A stretch of DNA of 64,000 bases, from the NCBI RefSeq assembly GCF_041949975.1, contig NZ_JBHFQG010000003.1, positions 159,517 to 223,516 on the forward strand, read 5' to 3'. Both the position numbers and the translations under genes were made by a program. This DNA is from Alteribacillus sp041949975. GTDB lineage: Bacteria; Bacillota; Bacilli; Bacillales; Marinococcaceae. The notes under the pieces were generated by a model that was given only the letters and a program-made list of their open reading frames with translations, was not told the origin of the DNA and did not search any database. This document shows, piece by piece, positions 57,649-64,000 of this stretch. How positions within the stretch are numbered: position 1 is the first letter of the stretch; each line of letters starts with the position of its first letter.

Positions 57649-57965
57649 ATGTACTCGACCTCTTTCCATTGAAAATTTACTTATATAGATGATAAAGCAG
57701 ACCCTATACAAATTTAGCTTATTTGAAAGCAGGCCGTAAAAAAAGATATACTCGTTTATCTTTATAAAATTAACTAATATTTAATTTATGCTTTAAATAA
57801 AATACAATCTTAACACGGATAAATCAAGCTGGCACCCATTGGACCAGCTCTCTTCTCTCTTGCCCTTAATGACCGGTTATAAAGGGAACACTCCCCTTTA
57901 GTAAACTCTCTTCACCTTTTACATATACTGTAGGGCGATACCTAAAGCCTATGGAGGTGTATACC
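57649..57965. other. Intergenic region between DUF6454 and the L,D-transpeptidase
   Basis: About 315 AT-rich bases with a partial copy of the 41453 repeat around 57858. No gene supported. Probably contains promoters for both divergent genes. Confidence 0.45.
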
Positions 57966-58460
57966 CTGATTCATACAGTTAAACCAGGTGAAACATTGAC
58001 ACAGATATCAAGAGATTATCGCATCCCGCTTTCTGTAATCATCGATGCAAACCCATCTATAGATCCAAATATTATTTATCCTGGTCAATCTATTGTTATA
58101 CCAGGCTTTCCATCCCCCGACACCATTCCATATCAAATAGAAGTGTCTATTCATAATCGCTGGCTCCGGCTATTAAAAGATGGTGTATTACAAAAACAGT
58201 ATCCGATTGCCGTGGGAAGAATGCTGTATGCGACCCCAATCGGAAATTTTATTGTCATTAATAAAGCACCGAACCCAGGAGGACCGTTCGGTACCATGTG
58301 GATGAGTCTGTCCAAAGAACATTATGGGATTCATGGAACAAACGATCCGAGCTCCATTGGCCAAGCGGTGTCCAGAGGCTGTATTCGAATGCATAATCGA
58401 GATGTAGAAGAGTTGGCAAGTATTATCCCAATAGGAACACCAGTTTATATACACCCATAA
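57966..58460 (+). CDS. ykuD: LysM L,D-transpeptidase, YkuD-like
   Basis: Peptidoglycan cross-linking enzyme. A LysM domain (HTVKPGETLTQISRDYRIPL) is followed by the YkuD domain with HYGIHGTNDPSSIGQAVSRG and CIRM, holding the catalytic Cys. I place the start at CTG 57966, 7 bases after GGAGGTG, giving 164 residues. That equals my recollection of B. subtilis YkuD. An ATG 15 bases earlier overlaps the ribosome site. YkuD acts on spore and vegetative wall. The gene lies directly before cwlJ. Confidence 0.88.
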   Translation: MIHTVKPGETLTQISRDYRIPLSVIIDANPSIDPNIIYPGQSIVIPGFPSPDTIPYQIEVSIHNRWLRLLKDGVLQKQYPIAVGRMLYATPIGNFIVINKAPNPGGPFGTMWMSLSKEHYGIHGTNDPSSIGQAVSRGCIRMHNRDVEELASIIPIGTPVYIHP

Positions 58461-58554
58461 TAAATTAGACAGAAAATAACAAAGTTCTTCACAGGTCATT
58501 ATTTTAATCGAAGACTCATATTTATAAAGATAGCTCAATAAACGGAGGTGCATT

Positions 58555-58983
58555 ATGGCGGTTATAAAGGCTTCCAATGCGGATATCAATCTTCTGGCCA
58601 GACTGATGAGAGCCGAAGCCGTAGGAGAAGGACAATTAGGAATGCTACATGTAGGAGCTGTTACGGTCAATCGAGCGAGAGTCAATTGCTCCGATTTTGA
58701 AGGGTTACGGACCCTCCCGCAAGTGATTTATCAACCTAATGCTTATGAAGCAGTCGAACATGGTATGTTTTATCAAAGAGCAAGAGAGAGTGAAAAACGG
58801 TTAGCACGAAGAAATATAAACGGAGAAAGACGGTGGCCAGCTAAGTATAGCTTATGGTATCATCGGCCTCCAGGAGATTGTCCACCAACCTGGTTTGGCC
58901 AACCCCTTGTAGGTCGATATAAACTTCATTGTTTTTATGAGCCAATACAGGGTGAATGTGATGAGGTCTATAGTACGTTTTAA
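58555..58983 (+). CDS. cwlJ: Cell wall hydrolase CwlJ
   Basis: Cortex-lytic enzyme that degrades spore peptidoglycan during germination. The 142 residues match CwlJ in length. AVIKASNADINLLARLMRAE and INGERRWPAKYSLWYHRPPG are the Hydrolase_2 family pattern with the catalytic Glu in RAEAVGEG. GGAGGTG lies 5 bases before the ATG. In B. subtilis cwlJ sits beside gerQ; no gerQ is seen here. Confidence 0.93.
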   Translation: MAVIKASNADINLLARLMRAEAVGEGQLGMLHVGAVTVNRARVNCSDFEGLRTLPQVIYQPNAYEAVEHGMFYQRARESEKRLARRNINGERRWPAKYSLWYHRPPGDCPPTWFGQPLVGRYKLHCFYEPIQGECDEVYSTF

Positions 58984-59514
58984 CTTCAGTGCTAACTAGT
59001 GAAAATATCAAATCATCCTTAAGAAAATGATGCATTTAATTAAATAAAATTTCCTGCAGCCACACAAATATTCTCATTTTTTCGTAATATCTTTCATTTT
59101 AATTTTTAACAGCTTACTAATTTACAGTTTTTAATATCGTGTTTCTGTAAATAAAGGCAGCCCTCCATTTAAGCAAGGAGGTGCCTTTTTTCCTGGTACA
59201 TTCCCTAAATTTCTTCACATTGAGTAATCGTTTATAACCAATACTTGATCATCCTAACTCACTGTAAACAAATTTATTAAGGATAACCGCGTATTATCAA
59301 GTTCCAGTCGGAAATATTCGATTGTCTTCATCCTTGAACTATCCTTATCCCTTTTCACTGCCAAAAATAATAGTCTCGTTCACATTTTATATGATGAGGT
59401 TATGTTTATCATTGCATTTATGTAAAACCTGTTTGATTCTTTCTTTTCACTGGCTCACTCTTTCCCTGCACCTGCATACACTAAAGAAAACATTATTTGC
59501 GGAGAAGGTGAAAA
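58984..59514. other. Intergenic region with a terminator and no supported gene
   Basis: About 530 AT-rich bases. The only clear element is a terminator at 59153-59192 (AAAGGCA.CCCTCC / GGAGG.GCCTTTTTT). I found no frame with a ribosome site here. Confidence 0.6.
59153..59192 (+). terminator. Rho-independent terminator after cwlJ
   Basis: CCCTCC and GGAGG with outer AAAGGCA/TGCCTTT pairs, followed by TTTTT; about 170 bases after the cwlJ stop. Confidence 0.8.
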
Positions 59515-59760
59515 ATGGGGTATTATCCTCCTTACCACGGGCCGCCGCGTCCTCCATATTATCCTCCCCCAAAAAAGCATAAGAAAAAGCACAATTCAAA
59601 GCCATACTGGTGGAAAAAATGGAAGTTAGCATGTTCGCAAATATTAGTGCCGCTTGTATGTTTTCAATTATTTCGTACGTTAATTTTTCCGACCAGCTTT
59701 GATGTAATGTTATTAATTATCCTTGTCAGTTTAACAGTTTATTGTTATTTCACTTGTTAA
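59515..59760 (+). CDS. Small Pro/Tyr-rich membrane protein, 81 residues
   Basis: GGAGAAGGTG precedes the ATG. The first 20 residues are Tyr/Pro rich (GYYPPYHGPPRPPYYPPPKK), then a Lys/His cluster, then two hydrophobic segments in the second half. Such tails resemble coat-associated small proteins. Not a family I recognise. A bidirectional terminator follows. Confidence 0.6.
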   Translation: MGYYPPYHGPPRPPYYPPPKKHKKKHNSKPYWWKKWKLACSQILVPLVCFQLFRTLIFPTSFDVMLLIILVSLTVYCYFTC

Positions 59761-59764
59761 AAAA

Positions 59765-59811
59765 ATAAAAATCTCCACACAGCGAAAATTTTCTGTTGTG
59801 TGGAGATTTTC
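59765..59811. terminator. Bidirectional terminator
   Basis: AAAATCTCCACACA and TGTGTGGAGATTTT pair almost fully around GCGAAAATTTTCTGT. It divides the small protein from ysxE. Confidence 0.85.
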
Positions 59812-59812
59812 A

Positions 59813-60805
59813 TTAATCTTCTGTTTTCTTAGAAGAGCCGGGCCAAGTGGCTAGGTCCTCTTTTATTTTTTCCATAAGCCAAATTCGTTCTTCTAATTGG
59901 AAGGTAAAGGCAGGTTCGTTTTCAAGGGTACGGCTGCTTGATTGTTTTAAAAATGGATAAATATTGGCTTCACTAAGGAGATGACTTTTCAGAAGATCTT
60001 CATCGCCTGGTTTAAGAAGAAAGTGGTAATCATACGTTTTTATCCACGGATATGCCTGGACAGGCTCCCACATTCTTTCTTTTAGACAAGAGCGATACAA
60101 ATAGGCGGCATCATACAATGGATGACCATCTGCGGTGTATTCGAGATTAATAAAACGGTAGTTACTAAATTCATCTATTACGAGATGATCCGGGGAGGGG
60201 CGCCCATGGCAGCGTACGATGCGTATCTTCTCTTTTTCTGCAGCTTTTCTTTCCCATTGATCATACCAATAAAGGGAATCTTTATGGAGATGATATAAAA
60301 ACGGAAAATGCATAAGAAACGCCAGCTCGAATGGAGAATAGTATCGTTTTTTTTCAATACTATCCGCATACGCTTCTAATTCCAGCAGTTGCTGATCACG
60401 TTTCTTTTTTAACAGCTCTCCTTGTTCTTTCCATACATTTTCCGGAATGGTCTCTTTATACTCAGTAGAGCGATGAAAAATAGCTAATGCCTTAAAAAAT
60501 TCCGATTCACGCCGAAGTCCGCTGCATTCCTTTCCCCATGGCGTGACATAATACATATAATGATCTTCGATACAGCACCAATCGCCATAATTATTTCTCA
60601 GCACCGGCACTACCGTTTTCATTTGCTGCTTTTCAAAAAAACGGAGCGTCTGTAAAAAACGCTCCGCCTGCTCTTTGTTTAATTGGGTTTCTTTCAGCGC
60701 AAATATGCCTTCTGCAGTTTCCACTCTTGCTACTTTATTAAATGGCTGTACACGTAAAGGATGGAGGGGGTAGCGCTGAAGAATGCTTTCAAGGTTACCC
60801 TTCAT
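59813..60805 (-). CDS. ysxE: Spore coat-associated protein YsxE (CotS family)
   Basis: A CotS-type kinase-fold protein of 330 residues found next to spoVID. Segments such as IFALKETQLNKEQAERFLQT and RIVRCHGRPSPDHLVIDEF resemble the aminoglycoside phosphotransferase fold of the CotS/CotI group. It overlaps spoVID by 11 bases, so translation is coupled. In B. subtilis valS follows ysxE directly; here about 43 kb intervene. Confidence 0.9.
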   Translation of the reverse strand: MKGNLESILQRYPLHPLRVQPFNKVARVETAEGIFALKETQLNKEQAERFLQTLRFFEKQQMKTVVPVLRNNYGDWCCIEDHYMYYVTPWGKECSGLRRESEFFKALAIFHRSTEYKETIPENVWKEQGELLKKKRDQQLLELEAYADSIEKKRYYSPFELAFLMHFPFLYHLHKDSLYWYDQWERKAAEKEKIRIVRCHGRPSPDHLVIDEFSNYRFINLEYTADGHPLYDAAYLYRSCLKERMWEPVQAYPWIKTYDYHFLLKPGDEDLLKSHLLSEANIYPFLKQSSSRTLENEPAFTFQLEERIWLMEKIKEDLATWPGSSKKTED

Positions 60806-62036
60806 TTTTATTACTTCCTGCCGCGGACGCGGGAATATATAAAATTTGCCCTTCTTCTAAATGCTCTTTGTCCAGGCGGTTGTATCGTACAAGATGGCTG
60901 ATCGTAATATCATAACGTTCTGCTATTGTATCTAATGATTCATTTTCTTGGATAATACACATTTTCACTCGGGAAAAATCATCTTCCCCTTTTGTCATCA
61001 CTTTTGTCAAATACAAAGCATTATCATCACGGTCAGACGAGGATGCCGTTTTTGTTTCGTTTTCATCTTCCTCTGTCAGCTCTTCTTCCTCTGCTTCAAT
61101 ATCTTCTTCACTTATTACTGTTGTATCTTCTTCTGTGTCATCAGCTTCAGTGCGACTATGAAAAGAAGTAACAATAGGAGGCTCGGTATCGACTTCTTCC
61201 TCCGATACCTCTTGATCTGCTTCTTCCTCTGTTGGTTCTTTCTCTGTTGGTTCTTTCTCTACCGTTTCTTCTTCCGTTTCTTCTTCCGTTTCTTCTTCCG
61301 TTTCTTCTTCCGTTTCTTCGGCTCTAGTTTCTTGTATTACTTCTGGCTCAAATTCCATCTCGTTTTCTACTTGCTCCTGACTTTGTTCCGCTTCTTCTTG
61401 GCTCACCACTGCTTCGTCTGTATCATTGTTTACGTTTTCCTGGTTGGAGGTTTGAAAATAAGAAGAAAATGAACGATCATATGGACGCGGGAAATCTGGA
61501 GGTGCAGCTTCTTCTGGCTGATATTTTGCTTCCATATCCCATCGTGGCATTGGTTCCGGTGCTGTGAGTGGTTCTCGTTTTTCTTCCTCACGGCTTACAT
61601 CTTCATTTTTCATACCCGTTATACTTACATCTGCTGTGAGTTGAATACAATCTGGCTCTGGCAAATCATAATCAAAACCATCAATTTGCACATAAATATC
61701 GTCAAGATTATGAATGCGATTAAGCGGTATGGTCACATCTACCGGGAAAAAGTGTTTAATTTCACCAGTTCCGTCATCTCTTTGTTCATTTTCTTTCACA
61801 TATTGAGGTGGAGGATTATCGTCCGCTGGCTCCTCCCTTCGTTCTTCTTCTCCTAACGGCCGATATTCTCCTTTTAAATGAAGTCCTCCTTTAATAGCGA
61901 CATAGTCCATATTTTCTTCAATTCGAATGTCAGGTTCAAGTCCGAGCGACAGCAGTTCCTTCATTTTCTGCCCTTTATCGAGCCATACTGATTCTTCTAA
62001 GTTAAATGTAAGTGCTGACGAACGTTCAGCTCCCAT
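60795..62036 (-). CDS. spoVID: Stage VI sporulation protein D (SpoVID)
   Basis: Morphogenetic coat protein that encases the forespore together with SpoIVA and SafA. The N-terminal domain (SSALTFNLEESVWLDKGQKM) is followed by a long acidic region. That region contains tandem EETEEETEEET and TEKEPTEEE repeats, then a C-terminal LysM-like domain (about 365-410; ENESLDTIAERYDITISHLV). AGGAGGG precedes the ATG. Its partner ysxE overlaps it. Confidence 0.92.
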   Translation of the reverse strand: MGAERSSALTFNLEESVWLDKGQKMKELLSLGLEPDIRIEENMDYVAIKGGLHLKGEYRPLGEEERREEPADDNPPPQYVKENEQRDDGTGEIKHFFPVDVTIPLNRIHNLDDIYVQIDGFDYDLPEPDCIQLTADVSITGMKNEDVSREEEKREPLTAPEPMPRWDMEAKYQPEEAAPPDFPRPYDRSFSSYFQTSNQENVNNDTDEAVVSQEEAEQSQEQVENEMEFEPEVIQETRAEETEEETEEETEEETEEETVEKEPTEKEPTEEEADQEVSEEEVDTEPPIVTSFHSRTEADDTEEDTTVISEEDIEAEEEELTEEDENETKTASSSDRDDNALYLTKVMTKGEDDFSRVKMCIIQENESLDTIAERYDITISHLVRYNRLDKEHLEEGQILYIPASAAGSNKNEG

Positions 62037-62290
62037 GAATGGCCCTCCTTTATATATGTTTTAAAATAATTCCATTTTGTGCATCTGAGGTGATAATTCA
62101 TAGACAGGTTGTCTTAAAGGACTAAAAAATCTCTACGTCATCGTTGCCCTTCTCTGTGTTAACACTATTTCAATGTATGCACCGTTTTTGAAATCTATGA
62201 TTGTCAAAATTAATTCCTATTTATTGCCAGTTCCCAAAGGGACTGGTAAGATATATTAGTGTCTCGAAAAAATCAAAAAGGGGGAAGAGC

Positions 62291-63598
62291 ATGACTAACA
62301 TGAGCAAATCTTCCGCTGAACCAGCGGCTAAACAAAAACTCCCCGTCAATCCTCCTTTTTTCTATGGTTGGATTATTGTCCTCATTTCCGGCTTAGGGGC
62401 GTTTTTCTCCGGTCCCGGCCAAACCTATACCTTTTCTGTCTTCTTTGATGCCTATATTCAAGACTTTTCGGCTTCAAGGACAACCATTTCCGGTATTTAT
62501 TCAGCAGCCACGTTATGTGCTGGCTTATCCTTATTTTTAATCGGGAGATTAATTGATAAAAAGGGTCAGCGTTTTATGGCTGTTACTGTGGGGACAATGC
62601 TTGCTATCGCTTGCTTTTGGAATAGTATGCTGCTTGGACCGATTATGATGTTTATCGGCTTTTATTTGCTTCGTCTATTCGGGCAAGGTTCTATGACACT
62701 TGTACCGAACACACTCGTCCCGCAATGGTTTGACAAACAGCGCGGGCGCGCACTGAGTTTTATGACACTCGGCGTTCTTATTAGTGCGGCTGCTCTTCCA
62801 CCTATTAATCTATTTTTAATGGAAACATGGGGATGGCGTTTTGCCTGGCAACTATGGGGTATATTATTACTCGTCGTGTTTGTGCCACTTGCTTTTATTT
62901 TTATTCGAAATAAACCAGAAGATGTTGGACTGCTTCCAGATGATGCAGGAAAGGGCAAAGACCAAATGCAAGCTGCCGCAGAGTCTGCCAAAAAAAGAAA
63001 AGCATCCTCTTGGACCGTCCAGGAAGCCGTTCGAACAAGACAATTTTGGTTTGCCATGCTTTGTGCTGCTGTACCAGCTTTAATAAATACTGGAATTACC
63101 ATTCATTTGTTTTCGATTTTAGGAGAAAAAGGAATTGAAAGAACCGTTATCGCCTTTTTATTAAGCTTAATGCCGATAGCAGGATTTATTTTCACCTTAG
63201 CTGCAGGGTTTATCGTAGAAAGACTTCCCATACACCATGTTTATTCAGCTGGTTTTATCTTAAACGCTGCTACCCTCATTATGCTGATATATGTTCAGCA
63301 AATTTGGCTCGTCGTGATATATATTGTGCTGTGGGGTGTTTTTGACGGCACTACAAAAATATGCAATAACATTATTTGGCCGAACTATTTTGGACTGAAT
63401 AACCTTGGTAAATTAAAAAGTATGGCCACCACAACAGTCGTGGTTGGTTCTGCTCTTGGACCGCTTCCATTTGGAATGGCGTTCGACTATTTTGGAAGTT
63501 ACAATGAAATCCTATGGATCATGATGTTTTTACCACTTGCAGCTGGTATACTTGCCTTGCTTTCCCCGCCGCCTGTTAAAAAGAAGCCTCACTTGTAA
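62291..63598 (+). CDS. MFS transporter, OxlT/OFA-like
   Basis: A 435-residue transporter from ATG 62291 (AAAGGGGGAAGAG upstream), with 12 membrane segments. FFYGWIIVLISGLGAFFSGP and SGIYSAATLCAGLSLFLIGR at the start resemble the oxalate/formate antiporter group. The substrate is not predictable. It lies where the hem genes are found next to spoVID in B. subtilis. A terminator follows. Confidence 0.87.
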   Translation: MTNMSKSSAEPAAKQKLPVNPPFFYGWIIVLISGLGAFFSGPGQTYTFSVFFDAYIQDFSASRTTISGIYSAATLCAGLSLFLIGRLIDKKGQRFMAVTVGTMLAIACFWNSMLLGPIMMFIGFYLLRLFGQGSMTLVPNTLVPQWFDKQRGRALSFMTLGVLISAAALPPINLFLMETWGWRFAWQLWGILLLVVFVPLAFIFIRNKPEDVGLLPDDAGKGKDQMQAAAESAKKRKASSWTVQEAVRTRQFWFAMLCAAVPALINTGITIHLFSILGEKGIERTVIAFLLSLMPIAGFIFTLAAGFIVERLPIHHVYSAGFILNAATLIMLIYVQQIWLVVIYIVLWGVFDGTTKICNNIIWPNYFGLNNLGKLKSMATTTVVVGSALGPLPFGMAFDYFGSYNEILWIMMFLPLAAGILALLSPPPVKKKPHL

Positions 63599-63603
63599 GA
63601 TCG

Positions 63604-63640
63604 AGAGCCGTTTCTTTTGTTTATGAAACGGCTTCATTTT
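63604..63640 (+). terminator. Rho-independent terminator
   Basis: AGCCGTTTC and GAAACGGCT are perfect 9-base arms with a short loop, followed by TCATTTTTT. It ends the MFS gene. Confidence 0.85.
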
Positions 63641-63837
63641 TTATATGTAATTGGTGGATTAGTGTCCTTCCTTCCGTCATGGAACGGTGGGAGGTCTCTC
63701 ACTCCCTTATTCCAATGCTACATTAACTAATTAGGTTTACATAAAATAACGAATCATAACCAGCATTGGCGTTTCCTCACCTTATGGGAAACACTAGTAA
63801 CCGGTTTGGCATGGAAAATTATTCATGTGACTAAAAA

Positions 63838-63870
63838 CAAAAAAAACTGCCAGAAATCAATCTGACAGCT
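63838..63870 (-). terminator. Terminator of the rRNA operon
   Basis: On the minus strand AAGCTGTCAGA and TCTGGCAGTT pair around TTGATT, then TTTTTT follows. It lies about 10 bases beyond the 5S rRNA 3' end. Confidence 0.8.
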
Positions 63871-63879
63871 TTGTTTCAT

Positions 63880-63999
<120 letters not shown>

Positions 64000-64000
64000 G

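Overview
The window looks like a chromosome segment from a spore-forming, low-GC Gram-positive bacterium of the Bacillaceae. It carries spoVID, ysxE, a spoIIB-like gene, cwlJ, a YjcZ-type peptide and a YteA-type zinc-finger protein. It also has a T-box in front of valS, AGGAGG ribosome binding sites throughout and many TTG/GTG starts. A BCCT transporter, an NhaC antiporter and a very acidic protein would suit a salt- or alkali-adapted species, but that is inference. A 5S rRNA gene closes the right end.

Layout. (1) 1-16.4 kb, minus strand: the conserved block minD(partial)-minC-mreD-mreC-mreB-radC-maf-spoIIB-comC-folC-valS. A cytochrome bd-type oxidase pair and a broken proline/glycine-rich gene lie between comC and folC. 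(2) 16.5-59.8 kb: an accessory segment of about 43 kb separating valS from ysxE-spoVID, which are direct neighbours in Bacillus subtilis. (3) 59.8-62.0 kb: ysxE and spoVID, resuming the conserved order. (4) 62.3-64.0 kb: an MFS transporter and the 5S rRNA gene.

Inside the accessory segment: a giant Glu/Ala repeat protein (19.15-22.4 kb) with a 39-residue very basic peptide and a small companion; a patch of decayed genes (22.9-24.6 kb); a thiazole/oxazole-modified peptide (TOMM) cluster at 28.1-34.0 kb; nucleotidyltransferase, amidase, MgtE, NhaC and MoaB genes; a catabolic block at 46.6-56.5 kb; and spore-cortex and coat related genes at 58-60 kb.

The TOMM cluster is the most coherent accessory system. 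It has a short precursor with 16 cysteines in a near-perfect Cys-X-X array, a ThiF-like maturation protein, a leader-binding/YcaO fusion and a two-domain SagB-type dehydrogenase. It resembles the heterocycloanthracin/sonorensin family, and no exporter or obvious immunity gene is beside it. The catabolic block (esterase, Baeyer-Villiger monooxygenase, SDR, BCCT transporter, amidohydrolase, Rieske ferredoxin, ferredoxin reductase, aldehyde dehydrogenase) is divided by a divergent promoter region holding four direct repeats spaced exactly 10 bp apart. Several genes are broken by single-base changes in homopolymer runs, so either real decay or sequencing error must be considered.
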